9,845 nt of DNA, from NCBI GenBank assembly GCA_964396055.1, contig CAYNDV010000162.1, positions 1 through 9,845 of the forward strand. The letters run 5' to 3'. The notes under the pieces were generated by a model, which searched no databases, had not been told where the DNA came from, and was given only the letters and a program-made list of their open reading frames with translations. The first letter of the stretch is position 1. Every line of letters begins with the position of its first letter. Shown here piece by piece: positions 1-7,562 of this stretch. The stretch is from CAYJPV01 sp964396055. GTDB taxonomy: Bacteria > Acidobacteriota > Vicinamibacteria > Vicinamibacterales > JAKQTR01. Made by a program: the position numbers and the translations under genes.

Positions 1-527
1 TCGAGATCGAGCGCGCGGCCAACAAGCTGAAGATCGACATCCACACCTCGCGGCCGGGCATCATCATCGGCCGCAAGGGCACGGAGGTCGACAAGCTGAA
101 GCAGGAGATCCAGAAGCGGACCAACCGCGAGGTCTTCATCAACATCCAGGAGATCCAGAAGCCGGAGCTCGACGCCCAGCTGATCTCCGAGTCGGTGGCC
201 ATGCAGCTGGAGAAGCGCGTGGCGTTCCGGCGGGCGATGCGCAAGGCGGTGGAATCGGCGCTGCGCTTCGGGGCGCGGGGCATCAAGGTGCGGGTGTCCG
301 GCCGGTTGAACGGGGCCGAGATCGCGCGCTCCGAGTGGTACCTGCACGGGCAGCTGCCCCTGCAGACCCTGCGGGCGGACGTGGACTACGGCCAGGCCGA
401 GGCGGGCACGACCTACGGGCAGATCGGCGTCAAGGTGTGGCTCTACAAGGGCGAGCGCCTGGTGCCGCGCACGGGCCGCGAGGAAGACTACCGGACGCCG
501 CGGCGGGCGCCGCGGGCCCAGGCGTAA
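1..527 (+). CDS. rpsC: 30S ribosomal protein S3, 5'-truncated by window edge
   Basis: S3 sits at the mRNA entry side of the 30S head and binds 16S rRNA. The reading frame enters at base 3, and 174 codons precede the TAA at 525-527. About 45 N-terminal residues, including the start, lie outside the window, judging from the usual family length of 210-235. The type II KH domain is visible at the left edge, with the RNA-binding GRKG loop encoded at 69-80 after a run of isoleucines. The C-terminal S3 domain follows, with family-typical stretches such as RLNGAEIARSEWY, HGQLPLQTLRADVDYG and TTYGQIGVKVWLYKGE. The tail is short and Arg/Pro-rich. The gene lies 19 bases upstream of rplP, the standard S10-operon order. 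Identity is near certain; only the missing 5' end limits the annotation. Confidence 0.98.
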   Translation, partial: EIERAANKLKIDIHTSRPGIIIGRKGTEVDKLKQEIQKRTNREVFINIQEIQKPELDAQLISESVAMQLEKRVAFRRAMRKAVESALRFGARGIKVRVSGRLNGAEIARSEWYLHGQLPLQTLRADVDYGQAEAGTTYGQIGVKVWLYKGERLVPRTGREEDYRTPRRAPRAQA

Positions 528-546
528 GGGCGAGGTGGCATAACCC

Positions 547-972
547 ATGTTGATGCCGAAGAAGGTCAAGTTTCGCAAGCAGCAGCGCGGCCGGATGTGC
601 GGCAAGGCCTGGCGCGGCTCCGACGTCTCCTTCGGGGAGTACGGCCTGAAGGCGATGGAGCCCTGCTGGATGACCGCCAGACAGATCGAGGCGGCGCGCG
701 TGGCGATGACGCGGTTCACCAAGCGCGGCGGCAAGATCTGGGTGCGGGTGTTCCCCGACAAGCCGGTGACGAAGAAGCCGCAGGAAACGCGCATGGGCAA
801 GGGCAAGGGCGCGCCGGAGTTCTGGGTGGCCGTGGTCCGGCCCGGCAAGATCCTGTTCGAGATGGAAGGCGTGAGCGAGGTCGAGGCGCGGAAGGCCATG
901 GATCTGGCGTCGGCCAAGCTGCCGATCAAGACGCGGTTCGCGACGCGCTTCGCCGAGGAGAAGGTGTCATGA
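547..972 (+). CDS. rplP: 50S ribosomal protein L16
   Basis: L16 is a 141-residue large-subunit protein near the A-site tRNA elbow and the central protuberance. The length is normal for the family. The start MLMPKKVKFRKQQRGR is the classic L16 N-terminus, preceded by a GAGGTGG Shine-Dalgarno at about 532-538. Core motifs are SFGEYGLKAMEP (about residues 28-39), TARQIEAARVAMTR (43-56), KRGGKIWVRVFPDKP (59-73) and RMGKGKGAPEFWVAVV (82-97). Arg82 lies in the loop that carries the hydroxylated arginine in E. coli L16; whether it is modified here cannot be seen. Small departures from the usual consensus are Cys40 after MEP and Phe57 where His is frequent. The stop overlaps the rpmC start by four bases (ATGA), implying translational coupling. 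Confidence 0.99.
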   Translation: MLMPKKVKFRKQQRGRMCGKAWRGSDVSFGEYGLKAMEPCWMTARQIEAARVAMTRFTKRGGKIWVRVFPDKPVTKKPQETRMGKGKGAPEFWVAVVRPGKILFEMEGVSEVEARKAMDLASAKLPIKTRFATRFAEEKVS

Positions 973-1166
973 AGGTCCAGGAGGTCCGCGAGTTGAGCGT
1001 CGACGACCTGCGCCTGCAGGAGAAGGACCTGCGCGACCAGATCTTCCGGATGCGCATCCAGAAGGCGATGGGCCAGGCCGAGACGCCGACCAAGATCCGG
1101 GGCCTGCGCCGGGATCTGGCGCGGGTGCTGACGGTGCTGCGGGACAAGCAGAAGGCCAGGGCGTAG
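969..1166 (+). CDS. rpmC: 50S ribosomal protein L29
   Basis: L29 is a small two-helix protein near the exit of the peptide tunnel, next to L23, where trigger factor and SRP dock. This copy is 65 residues, the normal size. The start is the ATG at 969-971, which overlaps the rplP TGA in an ATGA junction. A GAGGAG ribosome-binding site at 955-960 lies inside the end of rplP. Upstream in-frame ATGs as far as 597 run through rplP in another frame and are not real. The sequence reads MKVQEVRELSVDDLR, then a helical, strongly charged segment, then the family signature region TKIRGLRRDLARVLTVLRD near the C-terminus. Its position between L16 and S17 is the canonical order. Confidence 0.97.
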   Translation: MKVQEVRELSVDDLRLQEKDLRDQIFRMRIQKAMGQAETPTKIRGLRRDLARVLTVLRDKQKARA

Positions 1167-1190
1167 GCCCGCGGGAACGGTAGGAATCTT

Positions 1191-1475
1191 ATGGCTGCGA
1201 AGACGAAACTGACGGGAACCGTCGTCAGCGACAAGATGACGAAGAGCCGCGTGGTGGCGGTGGAGCGCCAGGTGCGCCACGGGGTCTACGGGAAGACCCG
1301 CCGCCTGACGTCGACCTTCATGGCCCACGACGAGGCCGACGAGACGAAGGCCGGCGACGTGGTGGTCGTGGCCGAGAGCCGGCCCCTGAGCCGCCGGAAG
1401 CGGTGGGTCATCACGCGCGTGGTGAAGCGGGCGACGGTGCCCGGCGCCGGGGCGCCCGTCGAGCCCAAGCGGTAG
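1191..1475 (+). CDS. rpsQ: 30S ribosomal protein S17
   Basis: S17 is an OB-fold primary binder of 16S rRNA in the 30S body. It has 94 residues, slightly longer than the common 80-90 because of a Pro/Gly/Ala-rich tail (about residues 80-94) that looks unstructured. The core is recognisable: GTVVSDKMTKSRVVAVER at about 9-26, a YGKTRRLTSTFMAHDE block in the middle, then GDVVVVAESRPLSRRKRW. An AGGAA site at 1182-1186 sits four bases before the ATG, and the spacer from rpmC is 24 bases. This is the last S10-operon gene before rplN, and no promoter or terminator is visible between them, so the S10 and spc parts are probably co-transcribed. Confidence 0.98.
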   Translation: MAAKTKLTGTVVSDKMTKSRVVAVERQVRHGVYGKTRRLTSTFMAHDEADETKAGDVVVVAESRPLSRRKRWVITRVVKRATVPGAGAPVEPKR

Positions 1476-1490
1476 GCCAGGGAGCACGTC

Positions 1491-1859
1491 ATGATTCAGA
1501 TGCGGTCGATTCTCGACGTGGCGGACAACTCCGGGGCCCGCAAGATCTCCGTCATCAACCCGATCGGCGGGTCGGTGGGGCGGTACGCGCGGCTCGGGGA
1601 CATCGTCACGGCGTCGGTGAAGGAAGCGACGCCGGACTCGAACGTAAAGAAGGGACAGGTCGTGAAGGCCGTCATTGTCCGGACCCGGAAGGAGCAGCGC
1701 CGCAAGGACGGGAGCTACATCCGGTTCGACCGGAACGCGGCGGTGCTGGTGAACGACCAGAACGAGCCGATCGGGACCCGCGTGTTCGGGCCCGTGGCGC
1801 GTGAGCTGCGCGAGCGCCGGTTCATGAAGATCATTTCGCTCGCGCCTGAGGTGATTTAG
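1491..1859 (+). CDS. rplN: 50S ribosomal protein L14
   Basis: L14 is a five-stranded beta-barrel protein at the subunit interface that contacts 16S rRNA helix 14 (bridge B8). It is 122 residues, the exact usual length. It begins MIQMRSILDVADNSGARK and carries the diagnostic ASVKEATPDSNVKKGQVVKA segment and RPD-like RRKDGSYIRFDRNAAVL. It ends in GTRVFGPVARELRERRFMK followed by IISLAPEVI, almost invariant in bacteria. An AGGGAG site (1479-1484) lies six bases upstream of the ATG. The last codons contain a strong ribosome-binding site for rplX, so the two genes are tightly linked. It is the classical first gene of the spc operon. Confidence 0.99.
   Translation: MIQMRSILDVADNSGARKISVINPIGGSVGRYARLGDIVTASVKEATPDSNVKKGQVVKAVIVRTRKEQRRKDGSYIRFDRNAAVLVNDQNEPIGTRVFGPVARELRERRFMKIISLAPEVI
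1848..1855 (+). promoter_or_regulatory. Shine-Dalgarno for rplX inside the end of rplN
   Basis: GAGGTGAT matches the complement of the 16S 3' end over eight bases and lies seven bases before the rplX ATG, within the final codons of rplN. It shows that the rplX start at 1863 is independently strong as well as coupled to L14 translation. Confidence 0.75.
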
Positions 1860-1862
1860 GTC

Positions 1863-2195
1863 ATGTCACGGTTGCAGCCATCCATCCGCCGGAACGACAC
1901 CGTCCTCGTGACGACCGGGAAGGACGCCGGCAAGCGCGGCCGGGTCTTGCGGGTCCACCCCGACAAGAACCGCGTGCTCGTCGAAGGCGTGAACTTCATC
2001 AGCCGCCACACCCGCCCCAACCCGAGCAAGAACGTGAAGGGCGGCATCATGAAGCGCGAGGCGCCGCTCCACGCGTCGAACGTGCAGCTCGTCTGCCCGG
2101 AGTGCGGCGCGCGGACCCGCGTGGGACACAAGCAGATCGGCGACGGCCGCAAGGTGCGGATCTGCCGCAAGTGCGAGGGAGTGGTCGACAAATGA
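1863..2195 (+). CDS. rplX: 50S ribosomal protein L24 with C-terminal zinc ribbon
   Basis: L24 is an early assembly initiator of the 50S that binds the 5' region of 23S rRNA and sits near the tunnel exit. It is 110 residues. The N-terminal half holds the KOW motif (NDTVLVTTGKDAGKRGRVLR, about residues 11-30), followed by the family block RVLVEGVNFISRHTRPN. The C-terminal half carries four cysteines, C78, C81, C101 and C104, in a CPEC...CRKC arrangement. This is a zinc-ribbon form found in many bacterial L24s and absent from E. coli L24. Zinc binding is inferred from spacing only. Three bases separate it from rplN, and its TGA overlaps the rplE ATG (ATGA), implying translational coupling. Confidence 0.98.
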   Translation: MSRLQPSIRRNDTVLVTTGKDAGKRGRVLRVHPDKNRVLVEGVNFISRHTRPNPSKNVKGGIMKREAPLHASNVQLVCPECGARTRVGHKQIGDGRKVRICRKCEGVVDK

Positions 2196-2734
2196 GCCGG
2201 TTGAAGGAGAAGTACCTCCAGGACGTCGTGCCGGCCCTGACGAAGGAGTTCGGCTACAAGAACCTCATGGCCGTGCCCAAGATCACCAAGGTCGTGGTGA
2301 ACATGGGCCTGGGCGAGGCCACGCAGAACGCCAAGCTGGTCGACACGGGCGCCGACGAGGTGGGGCGGATCACGGGGCAGAAGCCCGTGATCACCCGCGC
2401 GCGCAAGTCCATCGCCCAGTTCAAGGTGCGCGAGGGCATGCCCATCGGCACGATGGTGACGCTGCGCGGGGAGCGGATGTACGAGTTCCTCGATCGCCTG
2501 ATCGCCATCGCCCTCCCGCGCGTGCGCGACTTCAAGGGCGTGTCGCCCAAGGGGTTCGACGGCCGCGGCAACTACACGCTGGGGCTCCGGGATCAGCTGA
2601 TGTTCCTGGAGATCGACTACATGCGCGTCGACAAGGCGCGCGGGATGAACGTGTCGGTCTGCACCACCGCGAAGACCGACCAGGAAGCCCGGCGGCTGCT
2701 GCAGCTCATGGGCATGCCGTTCCGGACGAACTGA
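2192..2734 (+). CDS. rplE: 50S ribosomal protein L5
   Basis: L5 binds 5S rRNA in the central protuberance and contacts the 30S head and P-site tRNA. This copy is 180 residues, the usual size. The start is the ATG at 2192, overlapping the rplX stop by four bases, with a purine-rich GAGGGA at about 2175-2180 upstream. An in-frame upstream ATG at 2102 lies inside rplX and gives non-L5 sequence. Recognisable parts are MSRLKEKY, NLMAVPKITKVVVNMGLGEA (25-44), GQKPVITRARKSIAQFKVRE (62-81), MPIGTMVTLRGERMYEFLDR and GVSPKGFDGRGNYTLGL. The conserved FPEIDY motif near the C-terminal end reads FLEIDY here (Leu139, codon CTG at 2606-2608). The ending, CTTAKTDQEARRLLQLMGMPF, is standard with the tail RTN. 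Confidence 0.98.
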   Translation: MSRLKEKYLQDVVPALTKEFGYKNLMAVPKITKVVVNMGLGEATQNAKLVDTGADEVGRITGQKPVITRARKSIAQFKVREGMPIGTMVTLRGERMYEFLDRLIAIALPRVRDFKGVSPKGFDGRGNYTLGLRDQLMFLEIDYMRVDKARGMNVSVCTTAKTDQEARRLLQLMGMPFRTN

Positions 2735-2741
2735 CACGCAT

Positions 2742-2927
2742 ATGGCAACCACCGCGAAGATCGCCAAGGAACAGAAGACGCTCAAGTACTCGATCCGGCA
2801 CCGCAACCGGTGTCAGCGGTGCGGCCGCCCCCGGGCCTACTTGCGCAAGTTCGCCCTGTGCCGTCTGTGCTTCCGCGAGCTCGCGCTCCGGGGCGAAGTG
2901 GCCGGCGTCATCAAGAGCAGCTGGTAA
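2742..2927 (+). CDS. rpsN: 30S ribosomal protein S14, zinc-binding (type Z)
   Basis: S14 is a small 30S head protein next to S3 and S10. At 61 residues this is the short type, with zinc ligands C24-X2-C27 and C40-X2-C43 within RCQRCGRPRAYLRKFALCRL. The longer, cysteine-free type (about 100 residues, as in E. coli) is absent here. The C-terminus GEVAGVIKSSW is family-typical, and the N-terminus is a little extended (MATTAKIAKEQKT). The gene starts seven bases after rplE, and I see no good Shine-Dalgarno in front of it, so re-initiation after L5 is likely. Bacteria with this form often carry a zinc-independent paralogue elsewhere; none is seen in this window. Confidence 0.98.
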   Translation: MATTAKIAKEQKTLKYSIRHRNRCQRCGRPRAYLRKFALCRLCFRELALRGEVAGVIKSSW

Positions 2928-2953
2928 GCAGCGCACGACAGGTTTGAGAAGCC

Positions 2954-3364
2954 ATGACAGACCCGATTGCTGACATGCTCGCGCGCCTCCGCAACGCCGT
3001 GCAGGCGAAGCACGCGCGCGTGGACATTCCGGCCAGCCGGCTCAAGACCGAGATTGCCCGGATCCTCCTCACCGAGGGCTACATCGCGGGGTACCGCGCC
3101 GTCGAGGAGACGGTGAAGGACCGCAAGACGCCGGTCCGGCGCATCCGCGTATTCCTCAAGTACGGACCGCACGGCGAACGCGTGATCACCGGGATCCAGC
3201 GCATCAGCCGCCCCGGCCGCCGGGTGTATTTCAGCCGTGACCAGGTCCCGCCCGTGCTGGGCGGGCTCGGGATCAGCATCCTGACCACCTCGCGCGGGGT
3301 CATGACGGGCCGTGAAGCCGTCAAGGCCGGCGTGGGGGGCGAGGTGCTGTGCAACGTCTGGTAA
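2954..3364 (+). CDS. rpsH: 30S ribosomal protein S8
   Basis: S8 is a primary 16S rRNA binder (helix 21) needed for assembly of the 30S platform. In E. coli it also represses the spc operon. It is 136 residues, normal or slightly long. It opens MTDPIADMLARLRNA, the invariant S8 start. The body contains HARVDIPASRLKTEIARILL (about 20-39), a KYGPHGERVITGIQRISRPG block (69-88) and the C-terminal rRNA-binding signature VLGGLGISILTTSRGVMTG (101-119). It ends GGEVLCNVW, where the family commonly has C-x-[IVW]-W. It lies between S14 and L6, 26 bases after rpsN. The E. coli mode of autoregulation is unlikely to be preserved because the rplX-rplE junction has no spacer. Confidence 0.99.
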   Translation: MTDPIADMLARLRNAVQAKHARVDIPASRLKTEIARILLTEGYIAGYRAVEETVKDRKTPVRRIRVFLKYGPHGERVITGIQRISRPGRRVYFSRDQVPPVLGGLGISILTTSRGVMTGREAVKAGVGGEVLCNVW

Positions 3365-3384
3365 CGACTGCGTAGGAAGGCGCC

Positions 3385-3921
3385 ATGTCCCGTATTGGAA
3401 AGAAACCGATTCCGCTCCCGAAGGGCGTGACCGTCAAGATCGACGGCCGGTCCCTGGAGGTCCAGGGGCCCAAGGGCAAGCTGCGCCAGCCCATCCCGCC
3501 CGGCGTCACCTTCGCCGTGACGGGCACCGAGCTGGTGGCCACGCCCGAGTCCGACGATCCGGCCCTGGGCAAGTTCCACGGCCTGGCCCGGAGCCTCGCG
3601 GCCAACGCCGTCGAGGGCGTGCTCAACGGGTTCAAGAAGGAACTCGACATCGTGGGTGTCGGGTACCGGGCCGAGCTCAAGGGCCGGCAGGTCACCTTCG
3701 CCCTGGGCTACTCGCACCCGATCGTGTACGACATTCCCGCCGGGGTGGAGATCACGGTCGACAAGCAGACGCACGTGACGGTGACCGGCGTGGACCGGCA
3801 GCTCGTGGGCCAGGTGGCCGCGAACATCCGCCGCATGCGCAAGCCCGATCCGTACAAGCAGAAGGGCGTGCGGTACACGGGCGAGGTCCTGAAGAAGAAG
3901 GTCGGCAAGACCGGCGCGTAG
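3385..3921 (+). CDS. rplF: 50S ribosomal protein L6
   Basis: L6 lies near the base of the L7/L12 stalk next to the sarcin-ricin loop and supports elongation-factor GTPase function. It is 178 residues, as expected. It begins MSRIGKKPIPLPKGV and contains two tandem L6 folds, about residues 1-82 and 83-178. The second holds GVGYRAELKGRQVTFALGYSH (91-111). The C-terminal signature PDPYKQKGVRYTGE (154-167) has Gln where Gly is usual in the PYKGKGIRY-type motif. An AGGAAGG ribosome-binding site at 3374-3380 is four bases from the ATG. The 20-base spacer from rpsH and 13-base spacer to rplR fit one transcript. Confidence 0.99.
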   Translation: MSRIGKKPIPLPKGVTVKIDGRSLEVQGPKGKLRQPIPPGVTFAVTGTELVATPESDDPALGKFHGLARSLAANAVEGVLNGFKKELDIVGVGYRAELKGRQVTFALGYSHPIVYDIPAGVEITVDKQTHVTVTGVDRQLVGQVAANIRRMRKPDPYKQKGVRYTGEVLKKKVGKTGA

Positions 3922-3934
3922 AGGTCGAGCGAGT

Positions 3935-4309
3935 ATGAAGATCAAGACGAAGGCAGACCGCCGGGCCCGCATCGGGCTGCGGATCCGCAAGCGCGTGAAG
4001 GGCACGGCCGCGCGTCCGCGGCTGACCGTGTTCCGCAGCGTGGCGCACATCTACGCCCAGGCCATCGACGACCAGGCGGGCGTCACGCTGGCCGCGGCGT
4101 CGAGCGGCGAGCCCGCCCTGCGGGCCGCGTTCGCCGCCGGCGTCCAGGGCGGCAACATCAAGGGCGCCGAGGCCGTGGGCGCGGCCATCGCCGAGCGCCT
4201 GCGGGCCAGGGGCATCACGCAGGTGGTCTACGACCGCAACGGCTTCCTCTACCACGGCCGGGTTCGTGCCCTCGCCGAGGCGGCCCGCAAGGCCGGGTTG
4301 GAGTTCTAA
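3935..4309 (+). CDS. rplR: 50S ribosomal protein L18
   Basis: L18 binds 5S rRNA together with L5 and L25 in the central protuberance. It is 124 residues, slightly above the usual 115-120. The basic N-terminus (MKIKTKADRRARIGLRIRK) precedes the diagnostic RPRLTVFRSVAHIYAQAIDD block at about residues 28-47. The C-terminus VVYDRNGFLYHGRVRAL then AEAARKAGLEF is standard. The middle (about 50-80) is Ala/Gly-rich and variable, as in other L18s. The ribosome-binding site GAGGT (3921-3925) touches the rplF stop codon and lies nine bases before the ATG. Gene position between L6 and S5 is canonical. Confidence 0.98.
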   Translation: MKIKTKADRRARIGLRIRKRVKGTAARPRLTVFRSVAHIYAQAIDDQAGVTLAAASSGEPALRAAFAAGVQGGNIKGAEAVGAAIAERLRARGITQVVYDRNGFLYHGRVRALAEAARKAGLEF

Positions 4310-4313
4310 CGCG

Positions 4314-4835
4314 ATGTTCCGAACCAAAGAGAAGATTGACGCGTCGCAGATCGAGCTGAAGGACACCGTGGTGGCCATCAACCGCGTCACCAAGGTCGTC
4401 AAGGGCGGCAAGAACCTCAGCTTCAGCGCCCTTGTCGTCGTCGGCGACGGCCACGGCGTCGTCGGGTTCGGCGTCGGCAAGGCCCGCGAAGTGCCCTCGG
4501 CCATCAAGAAGGGCATCGAGGCCGCCAAGAAGCGCCTGATCCGCGTGCCCCTGGTGGGCACCACCGTGCCGCACCCGATCACGGGGCGCTACGGCTCGGG
4601 CAGCGTGCTCCTGAAGCCGGCGCCGGACGGCACCGGCATCATCGCCGGCGGCGCGGTGCGCGCGGTCCTCGAGTCGGCCGGCGTGCAGAACGTGGTGACG
4701 AAGTCCCTGGGGTCGGCCAACCCCCACAACGTGGTCCGCGCGACGTTCGTCGGCCTGCTGTCGCTGAAGGACCCGGTGTCGGTGGCGCGTCTGCGCGGCC
4801 GGGACCTGGCGGACCTGGAGAACGCGACGGCTTAG
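4314..4835 (+). CDS. rpsE: 30S ribosomal protein S5
   Basis: S5 sits at the back of the 30S near the mRNA channel, and in E. coli its mutations affect decoding accuracy and spectinomycin sensitivity. It is 173 residues from the ATG at 4314, four bases after the rplR stop, with GGAG (4300-4303) inside rplR. The earlier in-frame ATG at 4266 lies within rplR and is not L18- or S5-like. The N-terminal double-stranded-RNA-binding-like domain spans about residues 15-80, with ELKDTVVAINRVTKVVKGG and SALVVVGDGHGVVGFGVGKA. The C-terminal domain has the signature GTTVPHPITGRYGSGSVLLK and the AGGAVRAVLESAGV block. The family's DVVTKSLGS motif appears as NVVTKSLGSANPHNVVRAT. Confidence 0.99.
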   Translation: MFRTKEKIDASQIELKDTVVAINRVTKVVKGGKNLSFSALVVVGDGHGVVGFGVGKAREVPSAIKKGIEAAKKRLIRVPLVGTTVPHPITGRYGSGSVLLKPAPDGTGIIAGGAVRAVLESAGVQNVVTKSLGSANPHNVVRATFVGLLSLKDPVSVARLRGRDLADLENATA

Positions 4836-4860
4836 GGCCGCGCGCGCACGAGGCAGCGAC

Positions 4861-5046
4861 ATGAGTGGCGATCGCAAGACGCTGAAAGTCACGTTGGTGA
4901 AGAGCACGATCGGCTTCAACAAGACGCAGGCGGATACCGTGCGCGGCCTCGGCCTGCGCCGCATCCGCCACACGATCGTGGTGCCAGACACGCCCGAGAT
5001 GCGCGGCATGATCCACAAGGTGCGGCATCTCGTGACGGTCGAATAA
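4861..5046 (+). CDS. rpmD: 50S ribosomal protein L30
   Basis: L30 is a small 23S rRNA-binding protein, often missing from reduced genomes. It is 61 residues, the normal bacterial length. The single L30 fold reads KVTLVKSTIGFNKTQADTVRGLGLRRIRHT, then a P-D-T-P-E-MRGMIHKVRHLV ending that matches the family. A GAGG site at 4850-4853 lies seven bases before the ATG. The 25-base spacer from rpsE is GC-rich with a short CG-alternating run and shows no convincing structure. Its place between S5 and L15 is standard. Confidence 0.97.
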   Translation: MSGDRKTLKVTLVKSTIGFNKTQADTVRGLGLRRIRHTIVVPDTPEMRGMIHKVRHLVTVE

Positions 5047-5065
5047 CGGGAGCGGGGCGGACCTT

Positions 5066-5503
5066 ATGGATCTCAGCAATCTCAAACCGCCGAAGGGGGC
5101 CACCCGTCCGCGCAAGCGCGTGGGCCGCGGGCCCGGTTCGGGCCTGGGTAAGACCGCGGGCCGCGGCGCCAAGGGCGCCAAGTCGCGCTCGGGGTTCAAG
5201 CGCAAGCGCGGGTTCGAGGGCGGCCAGATGCCGCTGCACCGGCGCGTGCCGAAGCGCGGCTTCTTCAACCCGTTCCGGGTCGAGTACGCCGTCGTGAACC
5301 TGGACGATTTCGTGGCCTTCGAGGCCGGCACCGTCGTGACGCCGGAACTGCTCCGCGAGTCCGGCCTGGTCAAGGGCAAGAAGCCCGTCAAGGTCCTGGC
5401 CCGCGGCGAGGTCACCGTGGCGCTGACGGTCAAGGCCCACAAGTTCAGCGGCAAGGCGGCGGAACGTATCACCGCGGCCGGCGGCTCTGTCGAGACGCTG
5501 TAG
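5066..5503 (+). CDS. rplO: 50S ribosomal protein L15
   Basis: L15 is a late-assembly 50S protein with a long, basic, glycine-rich N-terminal extension that threads into 23S rRNA. It has 145 residues, as expected. The N-terminal part is diagnostic: MDLSNLKPPKGATRPRKRVG followed by GRGPGSGLGKTAGRGAKGAK and a basic RKRGFEGGQMPLHRRVPKRG segment. The globular C-terminal domain (about 70-145) includes VNLDDFVAFEAGTVVTPELL, KVLARGEVTVALTVKAHKFS and the ending AAERITAAGGSVETL. The ribosome-binding site is weak: GGGAG at 5048-5052 is rather far from the ATG, and GGCGGA is closer. The gene probably relies partly on coupling from rpmD. Confidence 0.99.
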   Translation: MDLSNLKPPKGATRPRKRVGRGPGSGLGKTAGRGAKGAKSRSGFKRKRGFEGGQMPLHRRVPKRGFFNPFRVEYAVVNLDDFVAFEAGTVVTPELLRESGLVKGKKPVKVLARGEVTVALTVKAHKFSGKAAERITAAGGSVETL

Positions 5504-5527
5504 GCGGGGGCCGGGCGGCCAAACCCT

Positions 5528-6916
<1,389 letters not shown>

Positions 6917-6929
6917 CGCCGGGCCACCC

Positions 6930-7562
6930 ATGGGCGCCGTCGTCGTGATGCTGGGCCCGCCCGGGGCGGGCAAGGGAACGCAGGCCGGACGCCTGGCCGC
7001 GACCCTCGGGGTGCCGCGCATCTCGACCGGCGACATGCTGCGCGAGGCCGTGGCGGCCGGAACGGCCCTCGGGCAGGCGGTGCGGGCGGTGATGGCCAGC
7101 GGCGGGCTCGTCGACGACGCGACGATGATCGCGGTCGTGCGGGACCGGCTGGCGCGGCCCGACGCCGCGGCGGGGTGCGTGCTGGACGGCTTCCCGCGGA
7201 CCCTGGCGCAGGCCGAGGCTCTCGACGGGCTGCTGGCGGGACGCCTGCTGCACGTGCTGGAACTGGTGGTGCCCGAGGCCGAGTTGGTGCGTCGCCTGGG
7301 GGGCCGCCGGGTGTGTGCGGCCTGCGGCACCAACGCTGCCCCGGACGACGGCCGGTGCGGCCGGTGCGGCGGCGAGCTGGTGCAGCGCGAAGACGACGGG
7401 GCCGCGGTTGTGCGGGAGCGGCTGCGGGTGTATGAACGGGACACGGCGCCGCTGGTGGGGCACTACCGGCCGCGCGGGGGCTACCGGCGGATCGACGGGA
7501 GCCGGCGTCCCGAGGTGATTGCCGCCGAGCTGGCAGCTGCGGTGGCCGGGAGCGGGGCGTGA
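6930..7562 (+). CDS. adk: Adenylate kinase, zinc-LID type with shortened LID
   Basis: Adenylate kinase catalyses ATP + AMP = 2 ADP in the cytoplasm. It has 210 residues. The P-loop is GPPGAGKGT (9-17), the AMP-binding segment begins ISTGDMLRE (31-39), and LDGFPRTLAQAEAL (85-98) is the conserved core helix. The LID (about 125-156) holds four cysteines, C129-X2-C132-X10-C143-X2-C146, a zinc-binding pattern. In long bacterial enzymes the central gap is usually about 16 residues and contains a Tyr-His pair, both missing here. The second knuckle is encoded by a 9-base tandem repeat (7350-7367). C-terminal RERLRVYERDTAPLVGHY supplies the catalytic arginine region. The gene starts 13 bases after secY and ends in a GTGA overlap with map. 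Arg codons are mostly CGG (16 of 26 by hand count). Confidence 0.98.
   Translation: MGAVVVMLGPPGAGKGTQAGRLAATLGVPRISTGDMLREAVAAGTALGQAVRAVMASGGLVDDATMIAVVRDRLARPDAAAGCVLDGFPRTLAQAEALDGLLAGRLLHVLELVVPEAELVRRLGGRRVCAACGTNAAPDDGRCGRCGGELVQREDDGAAVVRERLRVYERDTAPLVGHYRPRGGYRRIDGSRRPEVIAAELAAAVAGSGA

Noticed and set aside
102..162. A 16-base direct repeat in rpsC (102-117 and 147-162)
   Set aside because: Both copies encode QEIQK within the conserved S3 fold in a helix-strand region. It is codon and residue coincidence, with no mobile-element context.
1856..2806. A 316-codon open frame on the minus strand opposite rplX, rplE and rpsN
   Set aside because: Its composition is typical of antisense frames in GC-rich DNA, and the + strand genes are unambiguous.
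5504..5527. A possible GGCC...GGCC hairpin between rplO and secY
   Set aside because: The stem is only four pairs in a GC-rich spacer with no T-run. It is not distinguishable from chance.
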